A stretch of DNA of 64,000 bases. Source: Streptococcus oralis (GTDB lineage: Bacteria; Bacillota; Bacilli; Lactobacillales; Streptococcaceae). Shown piece after piece: positions 1 to 8,907 of this stretch. The stretch spans positions 1,531,501-1,595,500 of the forward strand of contig NZ_CP046523.1 in NCBI RefSeq assembly GCF_021497885.1. The letters are read 5' to 3'. Made by a program: the position numbers and the translations under genes. Under the pieces are notes generated by a model. It was not told the DNA's origin, ran no database searches, and saw only the letters and a list, made by a program, of their open reading frames with translations. Every line of letters begins with the position of its first letter. Position 1 is the stretch's first letter.

Positions 1-110
1 GTAATGGTCACACCTTGGACACGCGGATCACGGACTTTCTTTTGCAAAATCTCATTGACTTCACGCTTGATTTCCATGCCCACACGGTCCGTACGGAAAT
101 GATTTGCCAT
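1..110 (-). CDS. rbfA: Ribosome-binding factor A, 5' part only
   Basis: Only the first 36 or so codons lie in the window; the gene runs off the left edge. The translation begins [17 protein letters not shown] and contains KKVRDPRV, the typical N-terminus of RbfA, a single KH-like domain protein that binds the 30S subunit during 16S rRNA 5'-end maturation and cold adaptation. It lies about 165 bases downstream of infB on the same strand, the usual end of the nusA-infB operon. The start is the ATG at 110-108, preceded by an AAGGAATATC-type ribosome-binding site. Confidence 0.9.
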
Positions 111-138
111 GATATTCCTTTCTCTACTTTGAACCAAA

Positions 139-160
139 AGCTAGGCCAGCAGACCTAGCT
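139..160 (-). terminator. Hairpin in the infB-rbfA gap, possible attenuator
   Basis: On the minus strand AGCTAGG pairs with CCTAGCT around an 8-base loop and is followed by TTTTGG. It lies between infB and rbfA and could act as a partial terminator or a processing site. The U-run is short, so full termination is unlikely. Confidence 0.4.
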
Positions 161-276
161 ATTTCTAGAAGATAGAGGAACTAGAGCCATTTGAATCTAG
201 GAAACAAGCCTTAGATAGAACTAGGGGTTCATCAAGGCGCTGTTGACGACGAGTCAAATCGGCTATCGTTTCTCTA

Positions 277-3072
277 TTATCGTTTGATTTCTTCCATGAC
301 ATATGCCTCAATCACATCATCCATCTTGATATCATTGTAGCCATCAATCATCAATCCACCTTCACGACCGTTTGTAACTTCTTTGACATCGTCTTTGTAG
401 TGTTTCAAGCTTGCGAGTTCACCGTCATAGATAACGACACCGTCACGGATTACACGGACTTTAGAGTCACGGGTAACCTTACCGCTAGTAACCATAAATC
501 CACCGATGGTTCCCACTTTAGATACCTTGAAGGTTTCACGGATAACTGCTTCACCGATAACTTTTTCTTCAAATTCTGGGTCAAGCATCCCTTTCATGGC
601 TTCTTCCATCTCTTCGATAACCTTGTAAATAATGCTGTGGAGACGGATTTCTACATCGTCAGCTTCGGCTTGTTGGCGCGCTTGTGGTGTAGGGCGTACG
701 TTGAAACCAACGATAAAGGCATTGGAAGCTTCGGCAAGAGTCACGTCAGACTCATTGATGGCACCGACAGCCGAGTGAACGATAGTAACTTTCACACCTT
801 CCACATCAATTTTTTGAAGTGAGGCAGAAAGGGCTTCAACTGAACCTTGTACATCGGCCTTGATGATAACGTTAACTGACTTAAGCTCACCAGCTTTAAG
901 TGTATCAAAGAGGTTTTCAAGGCTGACACGTTGGGTAGCTTGACGTTGTTTCATAAGGGCACGTTTGGCACGCTCTTCACCTGCTGCACGCGCAGATTTT
1001 TCATCTTCGTAAACCGCAAAGTGGTCACCCGCCATTGGCGCTTCATTCAAACCAGTAATAGAAACTGGTGTTGATGGACCTGCAACCTTAACACGACGAC
1101 CAAGGTCATTGGTCATAGCACGGACACGACCGAAGGTATTTCCGACAACGATTGGGTCTTGGACATTCAAGGTACCTTGTTGGACAAGAAGGGTTGCGAC
1201 CGCACCTTTTCCTTTATCCAAGCGCGCTTCGATAACCGTACCGATCGCACGCACTGTTGGGTCTGCCTTGAGTTCTTGGATTTCAGCTACAAGAAGGACT
1301 GTTTCCAACAATTCTTCGATATTTTGGTTGAATTTAGCTGAGATTTCAACAAATTCAGAATCTCCACCCCAGGCCGTTGACATAACCCCATGCTCAGCCA
1401 ATTCACCGATAACGCGTTCCGGGTTGGCACCTGGTTTATCAATCTTGTTGATAGCTACGATGATTGGAACGTTGGCCGCTTTTGAGTGGTTGATGGCTTC
1501 GATAGTCTGAGGCATAACCCCATCGTCGGCCGCTACAACCAAGATGGTGATATCGGTAACAGATGCACCACGCGCACGCATCGATGTAAAGGCTGCGTGT
1601 CCTGGCGTATCAAGGAAGGTAATCTTCTTGCCATTTTCCACGATTTGGTAAGCACCGATATGCTGAGTGATACCACCCGCTTCACCTGTCGCAACACGAG
1701 AATTACGAAGGGTATCCAAAAGTGTTGTCTTACCATGGTCAACGTGTCCCATGATGGTGACAACTGGTGGACGCTCAACCAATTCATCTTCATTGAGATA
1801 ACCATCTTCGACGAAGAAACGTTCGATGTCGGCATTGTCCACTTCAACCTTTTGTTTGGCTTCGATACCGTAATCCACCATGAGGAGTTCGATTGTTTCT
1901 CCATCCAAAGATTGGTTTTGTGTGGCCATAACACCCATCATGAAAAGTTTCTTAACGATTTCAGCTGGTTCACGTTTGATCCGTTTTGCGATTTCCGCAA
2001 CAGTCATACCATCTGTATATTCAAATTCGGTTGGCAATTCATGGAACTTACGTTCTGTAACAGGTTTTGGCGCCTGATTGCGGTTATTTTGCTTGTTGCC
2101 TTTTTTATTCTTTTTGTTGTTATTCCAGTTACTATTTCTTTGATTTCTCACTTGATTTTGACTACTTCGATTCTTTTGTTGTTTTCTAGGACCATCTTCT
2201 TCGTGATCATAATCGTCACGTTCTTTGTCTGGTCGAGCTTGTTTTTTACGACGTGTATCCACTACAGCTTCTTTTTTCACAGGAGCTGTTTCAACCACTG
2301 CTTGAACTTGTTGCGCTTGTTCAGCTAACTTAGCAGCTTCTTCAAAGATTTCCTCAGGCTCCTTGCGTTTATTAGCTTGAGCCAAGGCTTCTTTAGCAGC
2401 TTGAGATTGTTTGAAGCGCTCCTCGCTTGAGCGTGCGTACTCTGCATTTTGCTCTGCTTTTAGGGCTGCTGCACGGGCTTTAAAGTCAACACGTGGCCCA
2501 GCTTGTTTTGACTGGAAGTCTTGTTGCTGACGGCGATCATTGCCACGATTCCCTTGACCTTGTGGTTTTTTCCCTTGGTCATTAAATCGGCGATTGTCGC
2601 GGTTTCCTTGACCAGGTTTGCCACCATTACGGCCGTCATTTTTCGGACGGTTACCGTTTTGTTGTTGGTCACGGTTATTGCCCTTGTTTTGTTTGCGTCG
2701 CTCTGCCTGCTCTTTGGCACGTGCCTCACGCTCCGCCTTGAAGTTTCGACTCTGTGGTCTTGCAGCCACCACTTTTTCTTCCTTAGGAGCTACAGGTGTA
2801 GCTGGTTTGCTTTCTTCCTTTGCGGCAGCTGGTTTAGCCGAAACAGGCTTTTCCGCTTTCTTTTCTACACTTACTTTTGGTGTTGCAGGTTTTGCTTCTG
2901 TTTTAGGAGCAGATGCAGACTTAAAGCTGGCAGCAATTTGCTCAGCAGCAGCGGTTTCCACGCTCGATGAGTGGCTTTTTACATCCAAGCCCAACTCTTT
3001 TGCACGCGCTACAACTTCTTTACTTTCTTTTCCAAGTTCTTTTGCGATTTCGTACAATCTTTTCTTAGACAA
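277..3072 (-). CDS. infB: Translation initiation factor IF-2
   Basis: GTPase that delivers fMet-tRNA to the 30S P site and promotes subunit joining. The 931-residue protein starts with the IF2 N-terminal helical motif ([10 protein letters not shown]) and continues with a long low-complexity linker rich in K, A, Q, N and R (about residues 50-340). A second IF2_N domain follows. The G domain has GHVDHGKT near residue 440, DTPGH and NKID; then come domain II and the C-terminal tRNA-binding domain. Start: TTG at 3072, seven bases after a perfect AGGAGG. The ATG at 3077-3075 is out of frame and too close to that site. It follows ylxQ closely in the nusA operon. Confidence 0.98.
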   Translation of the reverse strand: MSKKRLYEIAKELGKESKEVVARAKELGLDVKSHSSSVETAAAEQIAASFKSASAPKTEAKPATPKVSVEKKAEKPVSAKPAAAKEESKPATPVAPKEEKVVAARPQSRNFKAEREARAKEQAERRKQNKGNNRDQQQNGNRPKNDGRNGGKPGQGNRDNRRFNDQGKKPQGQGNRGNDRRQQQDFQSKQAGPRVDFKARAAALKAEQNAEYARSSEERFKQSQAAKEALAQANKRKEPEEIFEEAAKLAEQAQQVQAVVETAPVKKEAVVDTRRKKQARPDKERDDYDHEEDGPRKQQKNRSSQNQVRNQRNSNWNNNKKNKKGNKQNNRNQAPKPVTERKFHELPTEFEYTDGMTVAEIAKRIKREPAEIVKKLFMMGVMATQNQSLDGETIELLMVDYGIEAKQKVEVDNADIERFFVEDGYLNEDELVERPPVVTIMGHVDHGKTTLLDTLRNSRVATGEAGGITQHIGAYQIVENGKKITFLDTPGHAAFTSMRARGASVTDITILVVAADDGVMPQTIEAINHSKAANVPIIVAINKIDKPGANPERVIGELAEHGVMSTAWGGDSEFVEISAKFNQNIEELLETVLLVAEIQELKADPTVRAIGTVIEARLDKGKGAVATLLVQQGTLNVQDPIVVGNTFGRVRAMTNDLGRRVKVAGPSTPVSITGLNEAPMAGDHFAVYEDEKSARAAGEERAKRALMKQRQATQRVSLENLFDTLKAGELKSVNVIIKADVQGSVEALSASLQKIDVEGVKVTIVHSAVGAINESDVTLAEASNAFIVGFNVRPTPQARQQAEADDVEIRLHSIIYKVIEEMEEAMKGMLDPEFEEKVIGEAVIRETFKVSKVGTIGGFMVTSGKVTRDSKVRVIRDGVVIYDGELASLKHYKDDVKEVTNGREGGLMIDGYNDIKMDDVIEAYVMEEIKR

Positions 3073-3088
3073 ATCATGTCCTCCTCTT

Positions 3089-3388
3089 CTATTCCATAAG
3101 AGACCTCATTTTCTTTGTAAATCCAGCATCTGTCACAGCCAAAACCTTTCTTGACTTTCCGACTGCTATGCTTAATTCCAGTGTTGAAAACACGGTAATA
3201 ACTTCTACTTGATAATAGTCACTTTTATCTTGAATCTTCTTGGTTAGATTAGAGCCAGCATCATGGGCTAGAAAGACTAGTTTGGCTTTCTGGTCTTGAA
3301 TAGCCTTGACTACCAATTCCTCACCCGATATGATCCTACCTGCTCGTTGAGCAAGACCCAAGAGATTGCTAATCTTTTGCTTACTCAA
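3089..3388 (-). CDS. ylxQ: L7Ae-family RNA-binding protein YlxQ
   Basis: A 99-residue protein of the L7Ae/L30e/S12e fold ([14 protein letters not shown] near the N-terminus, then a conserved hydrophobic core), the family that binds kink-turn RNA. B. subtilis YlxQ is the homologue. Its exact role in translation is not settled. The gene overlaps the end of ylxR by 8 bases and ends 16 bases before infB, so it is translationally coupled inside the nusA-infB operon. Confidence 0.9.
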   Translation of the reverse strand: MSKQKISNLLGLAQRAGRIISGEELVVKAIQDQKAKLVFLAHDAGSNLTKKIQDKSDYYQVEVITVFSTLELSIAVGKSRKVLAVTDAGFTKKMRSLME

Positions 3389-3674
3389 GTCCTAACTCTC
3401 TTCTTTTTACTTTGTGATCCACATAGGCGATCAACTCGTCATAAAAGCTTTCTTCAACTTCCATGTTAAAGCTGCGGTTAAAGACTTTCTTCTTTTTGGC
3501 CTCTAGGGCTTCTGTATTGTCTAGCTTGATATAAGCGCCTCGACCATTGGCCTTGCCTGTCGGATCGATAAAGACCTGTCCTTCCTTATTCTTGACAATG
3601 CGGAGCAAATCACGCTTGTCAATCACTTCGTTGGACACAACAGACTTGCGCAAAGGGATTTTTCTTGTTTTCAT
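3381..3674 (-). CDS. ylxR: YlxR-family RNA-binding protein (DUF448)
   Basis: A 97-residue member of the YlxR family, named RnpM in B. subtilis for its link to RNase P. The N-terminus RKIPLRKSVVSNEV and the motif GKANGRGAYI are typical of the positively charged RNA-binding face. The usual GRGAY(L/I) signature is intact. It sits between nusA (21-base gap) and ylxQ (8-base overlap), the invariant order in Firmicutes. Confidence 0.92.
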   Translation of the reverse strand: MKTRKIPLRKSVVSNEVIDKRDLLRIVKNKEGQVFIDPTGKANGRGAYIKLDNTEALEAKKKKVFNRSFNMEVEESFYDELIAYVDHKVKRRELGLE

Positions 3675-3695
3675 CTTTCCCTCCTCTAGCAGCTT

Positions 3696-4832
3696 TTATT
3701 CTTCGATCAATTCATCCGCAGCTGCGTAATCAACTTGACCTGCTTCTTCCATAGCTTCAAACTCACTGGCAGACTTGATATCGATACGGTAACCTGTCAA
3801 GTGAGCTGCCAAGCGAACATTTTGGCCACGACGACCGATGGCAAGAGAAAGCTTGTTATCAGGTACAACGACCAAGGCACGCTTGCTGTCGTTTTCATCA
3901 AAGATAACTTGGTCAACCTCTGCAGGTGCGATGGCATTGTAGATAAACTCAGCTGGATCTGCTACCCACTCGATAACGTCGATGTTTTCTTCAACAGGAA
4001 TCATACGATCACTCTTAGCATCGTAGCGAGCTGGGTGGAACTTGCTAGTGATTTTCTTGATGTTGGCGCCACCACGACCAACGATTGTCCCGATAGCGTC
4101 CACGTTTGGATTGTGGCTACGAACAGCAACCTTAGTACGGTCACCTGCTTCACGAGCTACACTCATGATTTCAACAGTTCCATCATACACTTCTGGGATT
4201 TCTTGCTCCATCAAGCGTTTGATCATTTCTGGATGGCTACGACTGACAAAGACGTTGACACCACGAGGGTTGTCTTCAACCTTGTAAACATAAACTTCGA
4301 TACGATCGTGGGAAGCAAAGACTTCTCCAGGGATTTGGTCTTGTTTTGACAATTGAGCTTCGATACTGCCAAGATTGACATAGATGAAACGGTTGTCAAA
4401 ACGTTCTACTGTACCAGACATGATTTCTTGTTCATGTTCTTTGTAAGTATTATAAGTGATGGCACGTGTTTGCTTGCGCATTTTTTCCATGATGGTTTGT
4501 TTGGCAGACTGGGCTGCTACACGACCAAATTCAGCTGGTGCTTCTTCAAACTTAATCTTGTCACCAAGCTCATAGGCTGAATTAATGGCAAGGGCATCTT
4601 TCAAGCTGATTTCCAAACGGCTATCAAATACTTCGTCAACAACTTCACGAACAGTATAGACAGTAAAGTCACCAGTCTTTTCATTGAAGTCGATGGCTAC
4701 GCTGTCTGATTGACCATAGCGTCTACGATAAGCGGAACGAAGCGACTCTACTACTGCGTCGATAATGTCTTCTTTTTTGATTCCCTTGTCTTCTTCCAAA
4801 ATGCGGAAGGCCTCTAGCATTTCTTTACTCAT
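3696..4832 (-). CDS. nusA: Transcription termination/antitermination factor NusA
   Basis: A 378-residue RNA polymerase-associated factor controlling pausing, termination and antitermination. The N-terminal polymerase-binding domain (about 1-130) is followed by an S1 domain (GTVERFDNRFIYVNLG) and two KH domains; IVGRGGANIKKI and AIGRRGQNVRLA are the GxxG loops. It is short like other Firmicute NusA proteins, lacking the acidic C-terminal repeats of E. coli. It is the second gene of the rimP operon. Confidence 0.98.
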   Translation of the reverse strand: MSKEMLEAFRILEEDKGIKKEDIIDAVVESLRSAYRRRYGQSDSVAIDFNEKTGDFTVYTVREVVDEVFDSRLEISLKDALAINSAYELGDKIKFEEAPAEFGRVAAQSAKQTIMEKMRKQTRAITYNTYKEHEQEIMSGTVERFDNRFIYVNLGSIEAQLSKQDQIPGEVFASHDRIEVYVYKVEDNPRGVNVFVSRSHPEMIKRLMEQEIPEVYDGTVEIMSVAREAGDRTKVAVRSHNPNVDAIGTIVGRGGANIKKITSKFHPARYDAKSDRMIPVEENIDVIEWVADPAEFIYNAIAPAEVDQVIFDENDSKRALVVVPDNKLSLAIGRRGQNVRLAAHLTGYRIDIKSASEFEAMEEAGQVDYAAADELIEE

Positions 4833-4875
4833 GTTCTTTTTACTTTTGAATCCTCAAAAGCTATCCTTTCTTTTT

Positions 4876-5355
4876 CTATAATTTTACTGCTAAACGTGCT
4901 TTTGATACTAAACTGTATGGAATTTGGACGGTTTTCTTACGTGTCTTGTCCATATACTCCATGGTCAACTCATCCTCTTCAAAGGATAGCAAGATTCCTT
5001 CAAAGACTTTTTGCTTATCGATAGCTTGGTAGAGCCCGACATGGATGTATTTCCCAACTGCTCCAGCGACGGCATCCTTGGTTTTCAAAGGACGCTCCAA
5101 GCCTGGACTGGTAATTTCTAGGAAATATTGTTCTGGGAAGGGATCGGGCTTGATGGTGTCTAGGACAGGACTGATAATTTCTGTCAGGTCTGCCGTGTCG
5201 TTCAAGGTAATTCCTTCAGGTTTATCTACAAAAATACTGAGAATCATGTCACTGCCAATCTTTCCATACTCGATATCCACGAGTTCAAAAGGTGCTTGGA
5301 TGACAGGTTCTACAACTTCTCTGACTAATTCTACGATTGTTGCGATTACGTCCAC
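4876..5355 (-). CDS. rimP: Ribosome maturation factor RimP
   Basis: A 159-residue 30S-assembly factor with the two-domain RimP architecture: an N-terminal alpha/beta domain ([10 protein letters not shown]) and a C-terminal SH3-like domain. The motif [13 protein letters not shown] is the family signature. The first in-frame initiator is GTG at 5355-5353, which abuts AGGAGG with almost no spacer. The nearby ATG at 5363-5361 runs into a stop after five codons. Start selection is therefore the least certain part. First gene of the rimP-nusA-infB operon. Confidence 0.93.
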   Translation of the reverse strand: MDVIATIVELVREVVEPVIQAPFELVDIEYGKIGSDMILSIFVDKPEGITLNDTADLTEIISPVLDTIKPDPFPEQYFLEITSPGLERPLKTKDAVAGAVGKYIHVGLYQAIDKQKVFEGILLSFEEDELTMEYMDKTRKKTVQIPYSLVSKARLAVKL

Positions 5356-5368
5356 CTCCTCATAAGCA

Positions 5369-5394
5369 AGAGGCGAAGATATTTCCCCGCCTCT
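5369..5394 (-). promoter_or_regulatory. Leader hairpin upstream of rimP
   Basis: In the untranslated leader AGAGGCG pairs with CGCCTCT around a 12-base loop, ending just before the rimP ribosome-binding site. Its place in the leader of an operon encoding NusA suggests a possible autoregulatory attenuator, but the following U-run is weak. Confidence 0.45.
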
Positions 5395-5415
5395 CTTTCT
5401 TATATTCTTACTATC

Positions 5416-5444
5416 AGTATAGCACGTTTGTCAATTTATGTAAA
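5416..5444 (-). promoter_or_regulatory. Promoter of the rimP-nusA-infB operon
   Basis: Minus strand: -35 TTTACA (5444-5439), 17-base spacer, -10 TATACT (5421-5416). This places transcription start about 55 bases before rimP, leaving room for the leader hairpin. A TTGACA within the spacer is too close to the -10 to be the -35. Confidence 0.7.
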
Positions 5445-5481
5445 GCATAAGCACTCAAACGACTAGTTTTCAAGCTATTTT

Positions 5482-6117
5482 TTAAAATTCTGCCTCAACA
5501 CGGTAGATCACCTGACCCTTGTTGGAGAATTTTTGCTCATATTCCGTCATGACATTGCCTTCAAAATCACTGGCATGTAAGTCCAACCAAACCCCATTGA
5601 GCTTCATCCCATACTGAGAAAAACTCACCAAGCTGTACTCAAACAAGCCACGATTGTCTGTCTTGAAATGGATTTCCCCATTCTCAGGTAAGATGCACTT
5701 GAAGGTATCCAAGAAACTCTTATAGGTCAGACGGCGTTTTTCATGACGTTTTTTAGGCCAGGGATCAGAAAAGTTTAGGTAGAGACGATCAATCTCACCG
5801 TCTTCAAAGTAGTCCGTCAAATCCGAACCATCTACCCACAACAACTTGATATTAGGAACTCCAACTTCTAATACCTTATCCAAGGCATAACTTAACACCG
5901 ACTTTTGGATGTCAATCCCGATATAGTTGATGTCAGGGTTTTGTTTGGCCATTCCTGATACGAAGGCCCCTTTCCCACTTCCAACCTCAACATGGATAGG
6001 ATGATCATTTCCAAACAAGTCTCGCCATTTCCCTTTAGCCTCCAAGGGATTGAGGACAACATACTGGGGATTAGCCTCTAGTAACTCTGTCGCCCCTTTC
6101 CGATTTCTAACTCTCAT
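5482..6117 (-). CDS. trmB: tRNA (guanine-N7-)-methyltransferase
   Basis: SAM-dependent enzyme that methylates G46 in the tRNA variable loop. The 211-residue protein carries [12 protein letters not shown] (SAM-binding motif I), IGIDIQ, and [15 protein letters not shown], the invariant TrmB signature. Length is normal. Its start overlaps the ccrZ stop by four bases, so the two genes are translationally coupled, as in pneumococcus. Confidence 0.97.
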   Translation of the reverse strand: MRVRNRKGATELLEANPQYVVLNPLEAKGKWRDLFGNDHPIHVEVGSGKGAFVSGMAKQNPDINYIGIDIQKSVLSYALDKVLEVGVPNIKLLWVDGSDLTDYFEDGEIDRLYLNFSDPWPKKRHEKRRLTYKSFLDTFKCILPENGEIHFKTDNRGLFEYSLVSFSQYGMKLNGVWLDLHASDFEGNVMTEYEQKFSNKGQVIYRVEAEF

Positions 6118-6908
6118 CTTTTCTTTCCATACTTGTCGCGGAAGACACGCAAGGCATAAATCTCCCGGTTTACATTGTCTAAATCTTGATTTTCACAGTA
6201 TTTGGCAATCTGGTTCAAGTAAGAATACTGACCATACCAATACAATTTATCTAACACTGTCTGATTGTACTTATAGCCGTAATCTCTCAGCCATTGGCGC
6301 CACTGATGATCTGGAATGTAGTGGCATAGCAAATGCGCCACATCAAACATACGATCCGTCAGACGAACCGAATCCCAATCCACTAGATAAACAAGCCCAC
6401 TCTCTGTCTCAATCCAATTACTATGGCGAAGGTCTCCATGCACAATCGTTGCATGATCTTCCCTAAAGCCAGGAACCGTCTTACCTAGTTCAGCAATCAC
6501 ACTGTTCAAGTAGTGATTCTGTTGCAAGATTTCTGGTACTTCTTGTTGCCAAGAACGCAACAAATCAACTGGTTTTTCCATGGTATATCCCAAACGACTC
6601 AACTGCTTCATCAAGGGACGCGAGCGGTGGAGACGGTTCAAGATTGTAATGATTTGTTTGCGATTCATATCGTACGGAGTCAAGATTTTGCCCGTCAACC
6701 ATTCTTGGGCACACATATCACGACCATCCGCTAAACGACGAGTCCATAGTAATTGAGGAGCGATTTGTTCTCTGGCTAGGCCAGGTAGGATTGGAGAGGT
6801 GTTCATTTTTACAAAGACGCGCTTCCCATCAGGGTAGCTTCCCATATAAGCCTTGCCGCTCTTCCCAGGTATAGGGGTCAGCGTTAGCTCATTATCACCC
6901 AAGTCCAT
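6114..6908 (-). CDS. ccrZ: CcrZ-type phosphotransferase, cell-cycle regulator
   Basis: A 264-residue aminoglycoside/choline-kinase-fold protein. HGDLRHSNW is the catalytic loop and [19 protein letters not shown] the Mg-binding segment; both look intact. In S. pneumoniae the gene directly upstream of trmB encodes CcrZ, which coordinates division with DNA replication and works near FtsZ. The assignment rests on family plus this gene order. Its promoter is visible just upstream. The blp locus begins beyond it, also as in pneumococcus. Confidence 0.82.
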   Translation of the reverse strand: MDLGDNELTLTPIPGKSGKAYMGSYPDGKRVFVKMNTSPILPGLAREQIAPQLLWTRRLADGRDMCAQEWLTGKILTPYDMNRKQIITILNRLHRSRPLMKQLSRLGYTMEKPVDLLRSWQQEVPEILQQNHYLNSVIAELGKTVPGFREDHATIVHGDLRHSNWIETESGLVYLVDWDSVRLTDRMFDVAHLLCHYIPDHQWRQWLRDYGYKYNQTVLDKLYWYGQYSYLNQIAKYCENQDLDNVNREIYALRVFRDKYGKKR

Positions 6909-6937
6909 TTCTTTCCTCCGTATAAAGTTTCCTTACT

Positions 6938-6966
6938 ATTCTACTAGTTTTTGGTCTATTCGTCAA
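6938..6966 (-). promoter_or_regulatory. Promoter of ccrZ-trmB
   Basis: Minus strand: -35 TTGACG (6966-6961), 17-base spacer, -10 TAGAAT (6943-6938), about 30 bases before the ccrZ start. Confidence 0.7.
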
Positions 6967-7030
6967 CCGCTCCACACCCAATTCTCAAAGAAAAGCATCT
7001 GGATTAGCTCGGGCTATCATTATAGCTTGA

Positions 7031-7062
7031 AAAAGGCAAGCACCGTCTTCTGCTTACCTTTT
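7031..7062 (-). terminator. Terminator after the blp bacteriocin/immunity unit
   Basis: On the minus strand AAGGTAAGCA pairs (one G-U) with TGCTTGCCTT, followed by TTTTC. It ends the transcript containing the CPBP protease remnant and isolates the blp locus from ccrZ. Confidence 0.7.
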
Positions 7063-7070
7063 CATGATTT

Positions 7071-7472
7071 TTATAAATACGTTAAAAGTGGCAAATGGTT
7101 GTAAAACATATGGACTAGGGTAGAAACCCATAGGTTTTGGCTCTTTTTATAAGCAAAGCCCAGCAACACCCCCCCAAGTAGATAATAGAAAAACGAAGGC
7201 ACATCATAAGGATCGTGCATGAAAGAAAAGAGAGAGGAAGTCAACACAAGTCCTAACCACGAATTGTCAAAAACCGCACCCTGGAGAAGTCCTCTAAACA
7301 GGAGTTCCTCCTGAATAGGTGCAAAATCTGTGACACTGACAATAAAGGAAAGCGAAAGTCCTTTACTCGTTTTCTCAAGGTGTTGAGCTGAAGCACCAGA
7401 AGCAACTGAGAAAAAGGCATGATAGCCTATATTTACAAGCACAGCGAGAAGAAAGATTCCAATAAACAGCAA
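7071..7472 (-). CDS. CPBP/CAAX-type intramembrane protease, 5' end degraded
   Basis: The 133-residue product retains the catalytic motifs of the CPBP (Abi) family: EELLFRG (EExxxR), SFMHDP and HMFYN. This family includes PncP-type proteins of pneumococcal blp loci, thought to protect against bacteriocins. Relatives are usually about 200 residues or more. Here the only in-frame starter is a TTG without a good ribosome-binding site. An ATG upstream in another frame (encoding MIVGILKYFK) stops just before the frame joins, as if a frameshift or deletion removed the first membrane helices. It may be a pseudogene or a short active form. Confidence 0.65.
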   Translation of the reverse strand: MLFIGIFLLAVLVNIGYHAFFSVASGASAQHLEKTSKGLSLSFIVSVTDFAPIQEELLFRGLLQGAVFDNSWLGLVLTSSLFSFMHDPYDVPSFFYYLLGGVLLGFAYKKSQNLWVSTLVHMFYNHLPLLTYL

Positions 7473-7598
7473 GAGTTGTTTCTTACTTAAAATATTTGAG
7501 AATACCTACTATCATTATGTTTTTTACAGATTAAGTAAAACAATTCTATAAATCAATAGTTTCATAACTTTTTCTTACTATGAATGTTCTTTATTTTT

Positions 7599-7781
7599 CT
7601 ATACTTTCTTATCTAATCTATGCTTTATCAGACTATAGATTGTAACAGGAGTACTCACCAGTACCACAATATTTCTCCAGAGTTCCGTTGAAATCATGAG
7701 TACTCTTATACAAAGAAAAAGAGACGTCAATACTACTACAACTCGGGCAAATAAATCTAAAAAATCTACACACTTTTTCAT
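7599..7781 (-). CDS. Small membrane protein, possible bacteriocin immunity
   Basis: A 60-residue protein with two hydrophobic stretches (about residues 10-30 and 36-52) and a basic tail (KHRLDKKV). I do not recognise a family. An AAGGA-type ribosome-binding site lies upstream of the ATG. Its place after two bacteriocin genes in the same direction, before the CPBP gene, makes an immunity role plausible. The 380-base gap upstream contains a BOX element and AT-rich sequence but no other gene I can support. Confidence 0.55.
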   Translation of the reverse strand: MKKCVDFLDLFARVVVVLTSLFLCIRVLMISTELWRNIVVLVSTPVTIYSLIKHRLDKKV

Positions 7782-8017
7782 ATTGATACTTCATCCTTCA
7801 CTTTTACTTTAATATATACTAAGTAAGTAATTTTTCAATTCTAATACTAACTAACATCCCTCCCACTCTAAACAAGAGTACTGGAGTGTTATCTATTGAC
7901 TAACCTATATTTAAACTATTTAGCAATATCAATATTACTTAGCATAAACTTCAAAAATTTTAAAAACTTCTATAAAAACTCTAAATTTTACATTAACCTA
8001 TAAATTATCTGTTGTTT

Positions 8018-8163
8018 ATACTCTTCGCCCCCCTTCAAACCATATCGGCATCACCTTTCAGTAGGTATATGTTACTGACTTCGTAAACCTTATCCACAAC
8101 AAACAGTATTTTGAGCTATCTGTGACCAGCCTTCTAGCTTATTCTTTGTTTTTCATTAAGTAT
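8018..8163. repeat. BOX element (boxA-boxB-boxC type), degenerate
   Basis: Begins ATACTCTTCG, continues CTTCAAACCA, has a middle part resembling boxB (TTATCCACAACA then CAGTATTTTGAGCT), and ends TTTTTCATTAAGTAT. These match from memory the ends and core of pneumococcal BOX repeats, with several mismatches and internal loss. It fills much of the gap between the small membrane gene and the bacteriocin gene, and its right end reaches the last base of that bacteriocin's stop codon. Confidence 0.72.
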
Positions 8164-8357
8164 CAACTAACAGGGGTAGCACAAAAAAACATATTAGCCG
8201 CCGTGCCTACACCAAGCGCACCCCAAGGACCTGCAAATGCACCTCCAAATATCGCGCCTCCTGCTGTTCCTACTACACAACGCCAGTCTCCACCATTAAA
8301 AGTTGAGAGTATCTCCACATCAACAACTTCAAATTTCTTGATATTATCCTTATTCAT
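8163..8357 (-). CDS. Double-glycine bacteriocin precursor (class II)
   Basis: A 64-residue precursor. The leader (residues 1-23, ending STFNGG) is of the BlpA-processed double-glycine type; the mature peptide has 41 residues. That peptide is Gly/Ala rich with GxxxG-type spacing (AGGAIFGGAFAGPWGALGVG) and two cysteines near its ends, fitting a disulfide. Its core AGPWGALG resembles GGPWGGIG of the adjacent precursor, so the two may form a two-peptide bacteriocin. It is the second gene after the BlpR box at 8692-8721. No exact blp letter is assigned. Confidence 0.85.
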   Translation of the reverse strand: MNKDNIKKFEVVDVEILSTFNGGDWRCVVGTAGGAIFGGAFAGPWGALGVGTAANMFFCATPVS

Positions 8358-8414
8358 TTTTTTACCTCCAAATTCAGTTTAACATCACTATAAATACTAA
8401 TGTCCAAATAATTA

Positions 8415-8600
8415 TTAACAGTAATAAGCGGCTGCTACCATACCTAAACCTATACCACCCCAAGGACCTCCAAAAACAGCACCTACACTAATTCCAGCAG
8501 CAATTGCAGTTTCACAATCACCAAATTTTTTACCACCTTCAACGCAAGCAAGCATATCAGTATCCATACTCTCAAATTGTTCCATCATTTTTGTATTCAT
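8415..8600 (-). CDS. Double-glycine bacteriocin precursor (class II)
   Basis: A 61-residue precursor. The leader MNTKMMEQFESMD...CVEGG (23 residues) is nearly identical to that of the precursor at 10497-10733. The mature part has 38 residues, GxxxG-type spacing and two cysteines (KKFGDC near the start, AAYYC at the end). It is the first gene of its unit. The AAGGAG ribosome-binding site and about 100 bases of promoter and leader DNA are shared with the other bacteriocin unit. Secretion and leader cleavage by BlpA are inferred. Confidence 0.88.
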   Translation of the reverse strand: MNTKMMEQFESMDTDMLACVEGGKKFGDCETAIAAGISVGAVFGGPWGGIGLGMVAAAYYC

Positions 8601-8656
8601 AACAAATACTCCTTTTATATTTTTTATTTTTGTCTTGTTGCAACCTTGACAAGTTT

Positions 8657-8721
8657 AGTATAGTACTGTTCTTTTAAATTTTTCACCCAAATCTTGAATT
8701 GTCATCGAAACATCTTGAATT
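8657..8721 (-). promoter_or_regulatory. BlpR box and promoter, bacteriocin unit 1
   Basis: Direct repeats (minus strand) AATTCAAGA at 8721-8713 and 8700-8692, period 21, then 29 bases to a -10 TATACT (8662-8657). Such paired 9-mers are typical binding sites of LytTR regulators such as BlpR. There is no separate -35. Confidence 0.85.
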
Positions 8722-8734
8722 GTACAATGAATCT

Positions 8735-8762
8735 AAAAAGTAAGCATGAAAAACATACTTAC
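8735..8762 (-). terminator. Terminator after the thioredoxin-like gene
   Basis: Minus strand GTAAGTATG pairs with CATGCTTAC (one mismatch), followed by TTTTT. It separates the thioredoxin-like gene from the next BlpR promoter. The rest of the gap 8769-8907 is AT-rich with nothing else supported. Confidence 0.7.
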
Positions 8763-8907
8763 CCTTTTACCATTCATTTCATATACAATTATAATCTTTT
8801 ATATATAAACTAAATACATCTATTTCCTCACTCTTGTCTATAGGCAAATTCTAGCTATATGTTATTACAAAACAAATAGTATCATTTCACCTGTTTACCA
8901 TCTATTT

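Noticed and set aside
1486..2328. A 280-codon plus-strand open frame opposite infB
   Set aside because: It is antisense to conserved IF-2 sequence, has no ribosome-binding site, and encodes repetitive Phe/Ser/Thr-rich sequence typical of the shadow of a biased gene.
2521..3154. Hydrophobic plus-strand frames opposite the infB N-terminus
   Set aside because: Complement of the K/A/Q-rich linker yields Leu/Phe-rich runs; not a real membrane protein.
5400..5480. TTGACA upstream of rimP as the -35
   Set aside because: Only 7 bases separate it from TATACT; TTTACA further upstream gives the correct 17-base spacer.
7840..7890. GGAGG followed by a short ATG frame in the blp locus on the minus strand
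   Set aside because: The frame stops after 12 codons and has no leader or bacteriocin features.
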